From: JAIQFV01 sp041494885
GTDB lineage: Bacteria; Acidobacteriota; Terriglobia; JAIQFV01
DNA: 64,000 nucleotides
Direction: 5' to 3'
Assembly: GCA_041494885.1 (NCBI GenBank)
Contig: JBGQBO010000006.1
Span: 101,164-165,163, forward strand
A program made the translations under genes and the position numbers. Positions 9,769 through 18,203 of this stretch are shown here, one piece after another. The notes below the pieces were generated by a model. That model was not told the origin of the DNA. It did no database searches and was given only the letters and a program-made list of their open reading frames with translations. Within the stretch, counting starts at the first letter, position 1; each line of letters begins with the position of its first letter.

Positions 9769-10477
9769 CCAACGAGCTCCCGACGCATTGCGAGCGGTCA
9801 CCATTATCCCGAACTTCATCCCGACCGCTGAAGGTTCGGCCTTAATTTCGGTGGGCCGGACGCGGGTCATTTGCACTGCGTCCGTCGAGGACACCGTCCC
9901 GCAGTTCCTGCGAGGTCAAGGCAAGGGCTGGATCACCAGTGAATACGCCATGCTTCCACGCGCCACGCTGACGCGCTCTCCTCGCGAGGTTACCCGCGGG
10001 CGCCCCTCCGGCCGAACCCATGAGATTCAACGATTGATCGGGCGCTCGCTGCGCAGTGTGGTAGAATTGAGCCGACTCGGAGAACGAACCATTTACATTG
10101 ACTGTGACGTCATTGAGGCCGATGGCGGCACCCGGACCGCATCCATCACGGGCGCGACGGTGGCTCTGGCGGCTGCCCTGAAGCGTCTCTGCGCCGAGAC
10201 ACGGCTGGAGAGCTCACCGCTGAGAGAGATGGTCGCTGCCACAAGCGTCGGCCTGGTCAAAGGCGAGGTAATGCTGGATCTCGATTACAGCGAGGACAGT
10301 TCCGCGGAAGTCGATATGAACGTCGTCATGACCGCGGGAGGGCGGTTCGTGGAAGTTCAAGCGACGGCCGAGGGAAATCCTTTTGCAAAAGATCAGATGG
10401 ACCGACTCCTGCTCCTGGCGGAGAACGGCATCCGACAACTCATCGAGATGCAGAAAGAAGCCATCCAGAAGGCGTAA
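9758..10477 (+). CDS. rph: Ribonuclease PH
   Basis: 239 residues, standard length. It trims nucleotides after the CCA of tRNA precursors using phosphate. Family motifs include TAEGSALISVGRTRVICTAS, GKGWITSEYAMLPRAT, the phosphate-binding RxxxRxxEIQRLIGRSLR region, TIYIDCDVIEADGGTRTASITGA and the C-terminal EVQATAEGNPF. The GTG at 9758 has AAGGAGA about 9 nt before it and overlaps the end of the GerMN gene, so translation is probably coupled. rdgB follows after 5 nt. The GerMN-rph-rdgB order (MurI or Amidase, GerM, Rph, RdgB) is common in several phyla. Confidence 0.96.
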   Translation: MRTDQRAPDALRAVTIIPNFIPTAEGSALISVGRTRVICTASVEDTVPQFLRGQGKGWITSEYAMLPRATLTRSPREVTRGRPSGRTHEIQRLIGRSLRSVVELSRLGERTIYIDCDVIEADGGTRTASITGATVALAAALKRLCAETRLESSPLREMVAATSVGLVKGEVMLDLDYSEDSSAEVDMNVVMTAGGRFVEVQATAEGNPFAKDQMDRLLLLAENGIRQLIEMQKEAIQKA

Positions 10478-10482
10478 CCTCT

Positions 10483-11100
10483 ATGGGCAACCCTGAAAGA
10501 ACAAGACTGTTTTTGGCCACGACGAATGACGGCAAGATCCGGGAGATTCAACATGCGCTGGAGGAGTTGTCGATCGACTTCTCCACCTTGAAGGAAATTA
10601 AAGACGCGGAGATCTCTGCCGAGGAAAAACCGACAGTCCTTGAGAATGCGATTTACAAGGCGTTACATTACAGCCGATATTCTGACGCCCTGACCCTGGC
10701 CGACGATACCGGACTTGAGGTCGATGCCCTCGGCGGCGCCCCAGGAGTTCATTCGGCACGCTATGCCGGCGATCTCGCCAACGATCCGGAAAATACCCAA
10801 AAGCTCCTGCACGCGCTGGCCGGCATTCCGGAAGAAAAGCGGACCGCCCGGTTTGTTTGCGTCATGGCCATCGCCTTTCGAGGCCGCCTGATCAAGTCGT
10901 TTCACGGCCATTGCGATGGTCGTATTCTCGAGGCCCCGCGGGGGACAGGCGGATTCGGATATGATCCGGTCTTTTTCCTTCCCTCCCTCAGCAAGACCTT
11001 TGCGGAACTCACCACTAAAGAGAAGAACAAGATCAGCCACCGCGGAAAGGCCTTGGAGCGCGTGCACGACTATTTCTTGTACGCCACTGAAACCGCCTGA
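10483..11100 (+). CDS. rdgB: XTP/dITP diphosphatase (non-canonical purine NTP pyrophosphatase)
   Basis: 205 residues. It hydrolyses dITP, XTP and ITP to the monophosphates, keeping deaminated purines out of nucleic acids. Visible motifs are LFLATTNDGKIREI (substrate loop), ENAIYKALHYS, LADDTGLEVDALGGAPGVHSARYAG (metal-binding acidic motif) and the C-terminal GTGGFGYDPVFFLP and KNKISHRGKAL segments. It starts 5 nt after the rph stop and is the last gene of that run before tRNA-Pro. Confidence 0.95.
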   Translation: MGNPERTRLFLATTNDGKIREIQHALEELSIDFSTLKEIKDAEISAEEKPTVLENAIYKALHYSRYSDALTLADDTGLEVDALGGAPGVHSARYAGDLANDPENTQKLLHALAGIPEEKRTARFVCVMAIAFRGRLIKSFHGHCDGRILEAPRGTGGFGYDPVFFLPSLSKTFAELTTKEKNKISHRGKALERVHDYFLYATETA

Positions 11101-11175
11101 TCCCATTGACCAGGGTGAGCGCTCTTTCCAGTTCTGAATACACCGGATCCCCCCTCCAATCCCCCCTCCAAGGAA

Positions 11176-11204
11176 TTGACAACTCCTGAAAACTCTTGTA
11201 GGTT
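11176..11204 (+). promoter_or_regulatory. Sigma-70-type promoter of tRNA-Pro
   Basis: A perfect -35 box TTGACA at 11176-11181 is followed by a 17-nt spacer and a weaker -10 box TAGGTT at 11199-11204. The expected start of transcription is about 12 nt before the tRNA. Spacing and position fit a tRNA promoter. Confidence 0.65.
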
Positions 11205-11223
11205 GAGTGCGATTTTTCGGTTA

Positions 11224-11301
<78 letters not shown>

Positions 11302-11634
11302 GCCCTTTCCCCGGGTTTTTTTCATTCTAAATCTTTTGTGAGCCGAGCCTTGCGACACTCGATAAGTCTGAGATCATTCTCCCTTCGGACTGTCCTAAAA
11401 CATGACTGCCAAGGTGGCCTTTGCCCCAACACGGTTTCTCGAGACCGACCAAAGGAGCTACATTCGGGTCAGGCCCAACCTGTTGGGAGAGGGCAAAAAC
11501 GTAAGCCATCGAAAATGTTACACAATCGCGCTTGAATCTATGTAGGGGCGTCCGCCTCGACGGACGCCCCTACTGCAAAAATTTCACAATCGCCCCAAGT
11601 AACCCTACTTCCAACGCTCTTATCAGTTCGGGAT
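11302..11634. other. Intergenic stretch with one GC-rich palindrome
   Basis: No convincing gene. Apart from the possible tRNA terminator just after 11301 and the palindrome at 11542-11573, I see nothing structured. Confidence 0.6.
11542..11573. repeat. Palindromic intergenic element
   Basis: A perfect 13-bp inverted repeat (arms GTAGGGGCGTCCG and its complement) surrounds a 6-nt loop. It has no T-run, so it is not a typical terminator. Elements with a GTAGGGGCG core are scattered as repeats in many genomes, so this is probably a REP/MITE-like palindrome. Only one copy is in this window. Confidence 0.6.
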
Positions 11635-12480
11635 TTACGCCACAATCGAGATCATACCCAGGATGTGAAGTCCCAACTCGGTGTCCCCACTTACTTGGAC
11701 TTGAGACATGGCGGAGTCCCGGCTAATCCCCTTTGTAAAAATCCGCCAAGCGATTTCCTGTGGGATAGTGGTGTCGCAAACGTTTTCACCGAGAGGTGCT
11801 TGCGTCAGCCTCCAGCTCTCCCTGTCGCGATAGAGATACCAGGTCCCTCCACACTCCCCCGAAACATTGAACTTCGCGTATGACCCTACTTTTGCGGTTT
11901 GAGTTCGGTAGGTGAACGGCAGGGCGCGCATGAAACAATCCAGAACCGGATGGTAAAACTCGCGTGTCATGATTCCTGGCCTGACGACTGCAAGCCGGAT
12001 CTGCTGCTGGTGATGCCATCGCTCCGTAAATTCGCGGGCTGTGTTGAACCAGTTAGCGGACTGGTCCTCACCCGCCCAACTCACAGCGAACGGTGAAGCC
12101 GCAAGTGGATTCAGGGAGGCGTGGAATTCGCTGAGCAGCCTGGAGGCTACTTCCATCATTGAAATCAAAACAGCCGGGCTCAACCGACGGTAGAATTTGA
12201 CGCCTTCCTCATTCAAGCGATTAATGAAAGCGGCCAGTTCCACGTTCGATGTGATGCTGGGTGTCTCGTGAGAATATCCGTCACGGGCCATGGAGACGCC
12301 GCGAAGCGCCGTATCGAGCAGATGCGCAGCGACATCTTTGACTTTCCATTGGGGGGCTAGGGTCTGCTTCTCCCATTCCTCAGACCCGAGAGAGCGCAGC
12401 AATTCGACCAGCATGTGTTCGAGCTTTGGAAAAAGATGGACGGTAACGATGGGCCTCAGGGACTCCACTTGATCATTCAT
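11635..12480 (-). CDS. Maleylpyruvate isomerase / DinB-like metal-binding protein
   Basis: 281 residues. The N-terminal two thirds look like the mycothiol-dependent maleylpyruvate isomerase N-domain, a DinB-like four-helix bundle: WKVKDVAAHLLDTALRG with the conserved metal-site His, a second His pair in FTERWHHQQQIR at about 180, and a C-terminal alpha/beta part. Members bind a divalent metal and act as thiol-dependent enzymes or have unknown roles. The gene starts at an ATG at 12480 and stands alone on the minus strand. Mycothiol is not expected in this lineage, so the cofactor is unknown. Confidence 0.78.
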   Translation of the reverse strand: MNDQVESLRPIVTVHLFPKLEHMLVELLRSLGSEEWEKQTLAPQWKVKDVAAHLLDTALRGVSMARDGYSHETPSITSNVELAAFINRLNEEGVKFYRRLSPAVLISMMEVASRLLSEFHASLNPLAASPFAVSWAGEDQSANWFNTAREFTERWHHQQQIRLAVVRPGIMTREFYHPVLDCFMRALPFTYRTQTAKVGSYAKFNVSGECGGTWYLYRDRESWRLTQAPLGENVCDTTIPQEIAWRIFTKGISRDSAMSQVQVSGDTELGLHILGMISIVA

Positions 12481-12829
12481 TTCCGCATTCTAACCTTGGG
12501 TGCCGCCTTCTTTCAATTCCAAGAACCAAACTCTCGATCGGTAATCCGGGTGTCACGTGCCCCCTTTGATTGGGGTTGCGCCACAGAGGGTCGAACGGCT
12601 CTCCCTGACGAAGTGAAACAAGATGCCATAGAATACCGTACCTGCTCACTGCTTAACCACGTCCGAACGTGTGCTTCACTCGATCCATGCCGCCGGGGCT
12701 TTCGACTTGCAAGGGGGAGGGCAGGGCCGTAAAATCCTGGCGGGCATACACCCGGCTGACACGAAGAGCCAGAGCGCGCCTTCGGGTGACGCGCCATCTC
12801 GTTAGGCGGCCACACGTGAGGAGTTTACG
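12481..12829. other. Intergenic stretch before the DHFR-like gene
   Basis: No gene supported. The only notable element is GTTAGGC at 12801-12807 (see the cassette-like motif entry). Confidence 0.5.
12801..12807 (+). other. attC-like core GTTAGGC before the DHFR-like gene
   Basis: GTTAGGC fits the integron core GTTRRRY and lies 22 nt before the ATG, where a cassette junction would be. A matching RYYYAAC-type motif (GCCTAAC, 13349-13355) overlaps the stop codon of the same gene. No integrase gene or full attC fold is visible, so this may be chance or a decayed cassette. Confidence 0.3.
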
Positions 12830-13354
12830 ATGACGGTATCTGTCTTTGTCGGCACCAGCCTCGACGGGTTCATTGCGCGACAGAACGGTGATTTCGACTT
12901 TCTGCTGGAGGGCGGCGGCGAACCCCACGGCTACAAGGAGTTCATGGCAAGCGTCGATGCGATTGTGATCGGTCGCAAGACCTTCGAGAAGGTTCTGACC
13001 CTTGAGGCCTGGCCTTATGGTGACAAACGCGTAGTGGTCCTGAGTAGTCGCCCCATCGACTTTTCCGCGGTCGTCGGAGGCATTGTTGAACAGATGGCCG
13101 GGCCTCCGGCGGAGATCGTTTCGCAACTCGCTGCGAGTGGTACTCGGCACCTCTACGTGGACGGTGGGATCACGATCCAAAGATTCCTGCGCGAGGGGCT
13201 CGTCCAACGTCTCGTTATCACTCGCGTGCCTGTGCTCATTGGAGACGGGATTCCTCTCTTCGGCGCCCTCCCACGCGATATCCGGCTCCGTCACGTAGCG
13301 ACTCGGCACTATCCGAGCGGCTTGGTTCAGAGCGAATACCAGGTTGCCGCCTAA
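12830..13354 (+). CDS. Dihydrofolate reductase / RibD C-terminal family protein
   Basis: 174 residues beginning MTVSVFVGTSLDGFIARQNG, the typical start of the DHFR/RibD-C family. Further family marks are DAIVIGRKTFEKV (NADPH-binding), RVVVLSSRPIDF, HLYVDGGITIQRFLREGLVQ and the C-terminal VPVLIGDGIPLFG. The members bind NADPH, but the substrate of this stand-alone subgroup is unknown. The start has GAGGAG about 9 nt upstream. The ends of the gene carry integron-like core motifs, a hint that it moved as a cassette. Confidence 0.85.
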   Translation: MTVSVFVGTSLDGFIARQNGDFDFLLEGGGEPHGYKEFMASVDAIVIGRKTFEKVLTLEAWPYGDKRVVVLSSRPIDFSAVVGGIVEQMAGPPAEIVSQLAASGTRHLYVDGGITIQRFLREGLVQRLVITRVPVLIGDGIPLFGALPRDIRLRHVATRHYPSGLVQSEYQVAA

Positions 13355-13355
13355 C
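13349..13355 (+). other. attC-like core GCCTAAC overlapping the DHFR-like stop codon
   Basis: GCCTAAC matches the 5' core RYYYAAC of attC sites and includes the TAA stop at 13352-13354, as in many gene cassettes. A matching 3' core is not clear: GTTAAGG at 13388 fails the last position of GTTRRRY. Confidence 0.3.
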
Positions 13356-13493
13356 AATCGCCTGGAGGTGTCACAGCGTATGATCGGGTTAAGGTATCGT
13401 TCATATTCCATACTGCACAACCTAAGCGCGATCCATTAGAAACATAGCTTGCCGACTTCGTTGTCCCCCGGCGCTGGAAAGAGGAGAACACCC

Positions 13494-13937
13494 TTGGCCA
13501 CCATCACTGTCATCCGCAGCATTCAGGCCCCCGCTGAAATCGTCTTCCAAACCGTTGCCGATCCCAGGCGGTTTGCCCAAGTGATCGCGGGTGTCACCCA
13601 AGTCGAGCTCTTGTCTGAGACAACGTCAGGAGCGGGCACTCGCTTCCGCCAGTCTCGAGTGATGAACGGAAAAGAGACCACCATGGACTTCGAGGTAACC
13701 GAGTACGTCGAGAATCAACGCATTCGAATCGTCAACGAGACTCACGGCACCGTATGGGATTCCCTCTTCACTCTCGATTCCTCGAATACATCCACCAGAC
13801 TGACGATGCGCATGGAGACGAGAAGCCGACGTCTCCTGCCCCGGCTCCTGATGCCGCTGGTTTGCCTGTTCGTTAAGAAGGCAGTTGAGAAGGACATCGA
13901 TGCCGTAAAGGCGTACTGCGAACCGCGCGAAAGCTGA
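13494..13937 (+). CDS. SRPBCC (START-like) family protein
   Basis: 147 residues with the polyketide-cyclase/START-like pattern: ITVIRSIQAPAEIVFQTVADPRRFAQV at the N-terminus, an alternating beta sheet, and a long C-terminal helix (MPLVCLFVKKAVEKDIDAVKAYCE). The fold forms a cavity that binds a hydrophobic ligand; the ligand is unknown. I chose the TTG at 13494 because AGAGGAG lies about 8 nt upstream and the SRPBCC domain starts right after it; the frame is open to a TTG at 13449. The gene belongs to a run of small accessory genes. Confidence 0.75.
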   Translation: MATITVIRSIQAPAEIVFQTVADPRRFAQVIAGVTQVELLSETTSGAGTRFRQSRVMNGKETTMDFEVTEYVENQRIRIVNETHGTVWDSLFTLDSSNTSTRLTMRMETRSRRLLPRLLMPLVCLFVKKAVEKDIDAVKAYCEPRES

Positions 13938-14007
13938 CTCACCGCTCGACGTTGCGCGTAGTTCGTGAGCTTCGGAATTAGTCTTCTGCAAAAGGAAACC
14001 CCCGAAC

Positions 14008-14400
14008 ATGGAGCCGATTCTGACCACAGATCCAAAGATCATGGATACTCTGAATGAACTCAAACTACGGGAGTCTATCTTCCATCGTCCAGAGTCTGGA
14101 ACGACGCGGGCTGACTTCGAAAGCATGACGGAAGCCACGTTTTGGGAAGTCGGAGCCTCCGGCCGGCGTTACAGTCGAGAGTTCGTGTTGGACGAGCTGG
14201 AGAAACGGCGCGCTAACCAAGATGAAGACACCTTTGAGACCCGCGACTTTCATTGCCTTGAGATTGCCCTCGACACCTACCTGCTCACCTATACCCTGAT
14301 CCAGGCTGATCGCGTCACTCGTCGGTCAACCATCTGGCGACGAACGGCCCGGGGTTGGAAGATCGTGTATCACCAAGGGACCGTTGTAGAAGGTCGCTGA
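14008..14400 (+). CDS. SnoaL-like / DUF4440 (NTF2 fold) protein
   Basis: 130 residues. The order of helix (LNELKLRESIFHRPE), loop with MTEATFWEVGASGRRYSREFVLDEL and the strands FHCLEIALDTYLLTYTLIQ and RRSTIWRRTARGWKIVYHQGTVV matches DUF4440/SnoaL-like NTF2-fold proteins. The function is unknown; members range from enzymes to ligand-binding proteins. AGGAAA lies about 10 nt before the ATG at 14008; a second in-frame ATG is at 14041. It follows the SRPBCC gene in the same orientation. Confidence 0.75.
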   Translation: MEPILTTDPKIMDTLNELKLRESIFHRPESGTTRADFESMTEATFWEVGASGRRYSREFVLDELEKRRANQDEDTFETRDFHCLEIALDTYLLTYTLIQADRVTRRSTIWRRTARGWKIVYHQGTVVEGR

Positions 14401-14674
14401 ATCCAATGCCTGCCCGGCTTACCCAGTAGGCGCCTGACCATTCGTCGCAGCGGCCGGCGTTCGGCCGCCACCGAAACCAGTATCGCCGAAATCACGAATC
14501 CAATCCGAACTACCTACCGGTTTTTATGACTAGTCCCCCGCCGCCTCTGGAGAATGAAAAACAACCCTGCCTCTCATCACCTGTGGTCTGCATCACAAAG
14601 CGATCCCCATAGGTTAGATATTCTTGACTCATGAATCGGGTCGACATCCATAAACTCCAAGGAGGAGCCAGACC

Positions 14675-14815
14675 TTGAGCAGGATTCCGGGTGAACCATT
14701 TATCAAAATCGGTTGGGTGGAATTGAAGAAAATGGATTTAGTCTTTCTTGTTGTTTTGGCGGCTTATTTGGGCGTCACGGTATGGCTAGCATTGGGGTTG
14801 CTGAATTCAAAGTAG
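14675..14815 (+). CDS. Predicted 46-residue single-span membrane protein
   Basis: A short open frame starts at TTG 14675, with AAGGAGGAG ending about 8 nt before it, one of the strongest ribosome sites in the window. An internal ATG at 14732 is a weaker alternative. The product has a short N-terminal part (SRIPGEPFIKIGWVELKK), then one clear membrane helix (about 21-42, DLVFLVVLAAYLGVTVWLA) and a short tail GLLNSK. I recognise no family. Similar tiny single-span proteins are often missed by gene callers. It lies 270 nt before the padR gene. Moderate confidence, mainly from the ribosome site and hydrophobic core. Confidence 0.5.
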   Translation: MSRIPGEPFIKIGWVELKKMDLVFLVVLAAYLGVTVWLALGLLNSK

Positions 14816-15029
14816 TCGGAGAGGAAAACAGGAACTAATTTTCTTTATCAGGTTTTTGGAATCAACTGGGATCAGTCACGGACCGTGTTCCGCGGCTGAC
14901 CCATTTTCTTTGCCTCGCCTTTCGGGGACTCTAACGGCGCGCCGATCGCGGCCGATTGTCTTCCCTCGCGCGCCAGTCCATGGCCGCCTCCGCCCTTCTC
15001 TCCATCCACAATTTGATCCTCACATTTTT

Positions 15030-15046
15030 CTATTGCTTTCCCATAG
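15030..15046. promoter_or_regulatory. Operator-like dyad 1 upstream of padR
   Basis: CTATTGC, a 3-nt spacer and CCCATAG form an imperfect 17-bp dyad. It has the same 7+3+7 layout as the perfect copy starting 34 bp downstream. A binding site for the PadR repressor is inferred. Confidence 0.5.
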
Positions 15047-15063
15047 GAACTGTGCCAATCTTT

Positions 15064-15080
15064 CTATTGGTACCCAATAG
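15064..15080. promoter_or_regulatory. Operator-like dyad 2 upstream of padR
   Basis: CTATTGG, TAC and CCAATAG form a perfect 7+3+7 dyad 7 nt before the padR ATG, so a bound protein would block the ribosome site or promoter. Together with dyad 1 this is a likely autoregulatory operator pair. Confidence 0.6.
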
Positions 15081-15087
15081 GAGAATC

Positions 15088-15432
15088 ATGAGCGACAAAA
15101 CAGAGGTCTGGCAGGGAACCCTGGCCCTGATGATCCTGAAGACCCTCGAAGCGATGGGCCCGCTGCACGGCTATGGGATCGCCCGACGGATCGAGCAGAC
15201 GAGCGGCAATCTCCTGGTCGTGAATTACGGAACCATCTATCCGGCTCTCCTGAAACTGGAGCAGGAGGGCTTCATCGATTCCGAGTGGGGCATGTCGGAT
15301 AACAACCGCAAGGCCAAGTACTACCGCCTCACACGCGCCGGACGTAAGCACGTTGAGAAGGAAACCCAGGATTGGGAACAAGCCACGGCCATTCTCGCAA
15401 GATTTCTGGCGCCCGGAGAGGAGCACTCTTGA
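15088..15432 (+). CDS. PadR family transcriptional regulator
   Basis: 114 residues. The N-terminal winged helix is classic PadR: TLALMILKTLEAMGPLHGYGIARRIEQTSG, then NYGTIYPALLKLEQEGFIDSEW and KAKYYRLTRAGRKHVEKE. It is a cytoplasmic ligand-responsive repressor. The ATG at 15088 has GGAG 5 nt upstream; upstream in-frame codons are unlikely. The stop codon overlaps the TTG start of the following permease (TTGA), the usual arrangement of PadR-ADOP pairs, so it very probably controls the permease genes and itself through the two dyads just upstream. Confidence 0.94.
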   Translation: MSDKTEVWQGTLALMILKTLEAMGPLHGYGIARRIEQTSGNLLVVNYGTIYPALLKLEQEGFIDSEWGMSDNNRKAKYYRLTRAGRKHVEKETQDWEQATAILARFLAPGEEHS

Positions 15433-18110
15433 GACGACTACGCGCCTGGTTTCTGCGCCTCGGCGGTTTGTTCAACAAGGAACAACGTGACCGGGAGTTA
15501 GCGGAAGAGCTGGAAAGCCATCTCCAGATGCACATCGAAGACAACCTCCGGGCGGGCATGCCTCCTGAGGAGGCGCGCCGGCGGGCACTCATCAGGTTCG
15601 GCGGCATCGAGCAGGCCAAGGAACTTTGCCGGGATCGCCGCAGCCTCCCCTGGCTGGAAACCCTCTGGGGAGACATCTGTTTTGGCGTGCGGATGTTGCG
15701 GAAGAATGCCGGTTTCACTGCCGTCGCTGTAATCACCCTGGCGCTCGGCATTGGCGCTAATACCGCCCTCTTCAGCGTGATCGACGCCGTCATTCTGCGC
15801 CCGCTGCCCTTTGATTCACCAGAGCGCCTCGTCGCCGTCTGGGAAACGAGCCTCCGCCTCGGCGCATCCCGGACGGTCCTTTCCTATCTCAACTTCGTCG
15901 ACTGGAAAGAACAGAACCATGTTTTTGAACGCATGGCCGCATTCCACACCGCCGATTTTACTCTAACGGGCGTGGAAGAACCGGCGAACCTTTCTGGCGC
16001 AGTTGTGTCCTCGGACTTGTTTCCCCTCTTGCGCGTAACACCCAGGCTGGGAAGGGATTTCCTGCCGACTGAGGATAACCCCAGCACGGCGAAGGGTCGA
16101 CCGGTCATGCTGAGCTATGGGCTCTGGTCGCGTCGCTTCGGGTCGGACCCGCACGTCATCGGCCGAGCCATCAATCTGGATAATCAACCCTATACCATCG
16201 TCGGCGTCATGCCACAGGGCTTTCAATACCCCATCCAGTCCAAGCCGATCGAACTATGGACGACAATCCTGGTGGATATGATCACGACCGATCAGTCCAA
16301 GCCCATCACCACACAGCGCGGCGCCCACTATCTTGGAGCCATTGCCCGCCTGAAACCGCACGTCAGCCTGCAGCAGGCACGGGCAGAACTGGAGACTCTC
16401 GCAAATGCCCAGGCCAAACAGTATCCGGATACGAACAAGTACCGCGGGGCGACCGCTGAGCCGGAACTGGATCGTCTCGTGGGAGACATTCGTCCGGCTT
16501 TACTGATTCTATTCCGCGCGGTGGGGTGTGTGCTGTTGATTGCCTGCGTGAATGTGGCCAACCTGCTGTTGGCGCGTGCGACGGTGCGCCAGAAGGAAAT
16601 CGCAATTCGTTCCGCACTTGGCGCCACCCGGGGCCGGATTTTGCGCCAGATTCTGACAGAAAGCGTCCTGCTTTCCCTGCTCGGCGGTGTTCTCGCGTTG
16701 CTTCTGACACTCTGGGGAACGAACGGGCTGCTGGCGATGAGCCCGCAGAACCTCCCCCGCCTGAACGGAGTTCATCTGAGTGCCCGCGTCTTTGCCTTCA
16801 CGGCACTCGTTTCCCTGCTGACCGGCCTGCTCTTCGGCGTGCTTCCGGCGATCCGCGTCTCGATGTCGGGCGCGGCGGAATCGCTCAACGAAGGGGGACG
16901 GAGCGCCACCTCCGACAGCAGGCGCCACAGCCGCCTCCGCACTACGCTGGCTGCGGCGGAAATGGCCCTGGCGCTCGTGCCGCTGGTGGGTGCCGGATTG
17001 CTGATGCAGAGTTTTTTGCGCCTGCAGCGAGTCAAACTTGGATTTGATCCCGCCAATGTCCTCACCGTGAATCTTGGCTTACCTGAAGCTCGGTACACCG
17101 CAGCCCAGCAGGCAGCCTTTTTCCGGCAACTGTTGCCGCGCCTCCAGTCCTTGCGAGGTGTGCGATCCGTGAGTGCTGTCTATCCCTTGCCCTTGGGCGA
17201 TGACCAGATCAGTATCTCCCTTGAAATCGATGGGCGTCCGGTGGCCAAAAGCGAACAGCCCAGTACTAACTATCGTACTGCTGCGCCGGACTATTTCCGG
17301 ACCATGCATATCCCGCTGCTGCGCGGGCGGGATTTCACCGAGCGAGACGATGAGAAGGCCCCGCCGGTGATTATCGTCAACGAGACCTTTGCCAGGCGGT
17401 TTTTCCCGAATGAGGATTCCCTCGGAAAACGGATCAAGCCGGGGCTGGCGACCCTCCCAACCGGCGCGGTGATGCGCGAAATTGTCGGAGTCGTAGGCGA
17501 CGTGAAGCATCATGGATTGAATTCCGAATCCGGGCCGGAAGTTTATGAGCCTCAAAACCAAATGCCGTTCAGTGAATTGACGCTGGTCATCCGAGGCGAC
17601 AATGACCCCCGATCCCTCATCAGCGCGCTAAGGGAACAGGTGCAAGCTCTGGACAAGGACCTCCCCCTTTTCGACGCCAAGTTGTTTGAGGAATACCTTT
17701 CCGCCTCGGTCGCCGAGCCACGATTCAATACCCTCCTCCTTACGATTTTTGCTGCAGTGGCGCTGGCGTTGGCTGCGGTCGGACTCTACGGAGTCATGTC
17801 GTATTCCGTCGCCCAGCGGACGCATGAAATTGGAATCCGGATGGCGTTGGGCGCCGGGCGGTGGAACATCCTGAGGCTGGTCATCGGCGACGGGCTGCTT
17901 ATCATCATCTTTGGAATCGCTTTTGGCCTGGTGGGTGCCGGGCTGGCCACCCGGTTGATGGCCGGGTTGCTGTTCGGAGTGGGGAGTCTTGATCTGCCCA
18001 CGTTTGTGGGCGTCGCGCTGTTGCTCGGCCTCGTTGCACTTTCAGCGTGCTACGTACCCGCCCGGCGGGCAACAAAGGTCGATCCCATGGTCGCCCTCCG
18101 TTATGAGTGA
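15429..18110 (+). CDS. ADOP-family ABC-type permease 1
   Basis: 893 residues from TTG 15429. The N-terminal about 90 residues are the cytoplasmic helical ADOP domain (ELESHLQMHIEDNLRAGMPPEEARRRAL), then a membrane helix (NAGFTAVAVITLALGIGANTALFSVI), a MacB-type periplasmic domain, three helices around 380-480, a second periplasmic domain and a final set of helices, ending KVDPMVALRYE. It is a MacB/FtsX-like permease with two core repeats but no ATPase of its own; the partner ATPase must come from elsewhere. The TTG start overlaps the padR stop and aligns with the ATG/GTG starts of the next two copies (MR-LRAWFLRL-GL-NK), which decides the start. Confidence 0.93.
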   Translation: MRRLRAWFLRLGGLFNKEQRDRELAEELESHLQMHIEDNLRAGMPPEEARRRALIRFGGIEQAKELCRDRRSLPWLETLWGDICFGVRMLRKNAGFTAVAVITLALGIGANTALFSVIDAVILRPLPFDSPERLVAVWETSLRLGASRTVLSYLNFVDWKEQNHVFERMAAFHTADFTLTGVEEPANLSGAVVSSDLFPLLRVTPRLGRDFLPTEDNPSTAKGRPVMLSYGLWSRRFGSDPHVIGRAINLDNQPYTIVGVMPQGFQYPIQSKPIELWTTILVDMITTDQSKPITTQRGAHYLGAIARLKPHVSLQQARAELETLANAQAKQYPDTNKYRGATAEPELDRLVGDIRPALLILFRAVGCVLLIACVNVANLLLARATVRQKEIAIRSALGATRGRILRQILTESVLLSLLGGVLALLLTLWGTNGLLAMSPQNLPRLNGVHLSARVFAFTALVSLLTGLLFGVLPAIRVSMSGAAESLNEGGRSATSDSRRHSRLRTTLAAAEMALALVPLVGAGLLMQSFLRLQRVKLGFDPANVLTVNLGLPEARYTAAQQAAFFRQLLPRLQSLRGVRSVSAVYPLPLGDDQISISLEIDGRPVAKSEQPSTNYRTAAPDYFRTMHIPLLRGRDFTERDDEKAPPVIIVNETFARRFFPNEDSLGKRIKPGLATLPTGAVMREIVGVVGDVKHHGLNSESGPEVYEPQNQMPFSELTLVIRGDNDPRSLISALREQVQALDKDLPLFDAKLFEEYLSASVAEPRFNTLLLTIFAAVALALAAVGLYGVMSYSVAQRTHEIGIRMALGAGRWNILRLVIGDGLLIIIFGIAFGLVGAGLATRLMAGLLFGVGSLDLPTFVGVALLLGLVALSACYVPARRATKVDPMVALRYE

Positions 18111-18203
18111 ACTTAAGGTTAGGTCCATCGAAGGGGCCCGACTTACTCGGTAAATCTTGGGGAGACGAGTATCTCTGCCCCATAGATCCATTGAGGAGTT
18201 ATC

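Noticed and set aside
11100..11220. Promoter or CRISPR-like repeats among the C-rich sequence before tRNA-Pro
   Set aside because: The repeated CCCCCTCCAA words are only two copies; no spacer structure. No CRISPR array was found anywhere in the window.
13349..13395. A complete attC site after the DHFR-like gene
   Set aside because: The only nearby 3' core candidate, GTTAAGG, fails the consensus and the interval is not palindromic.
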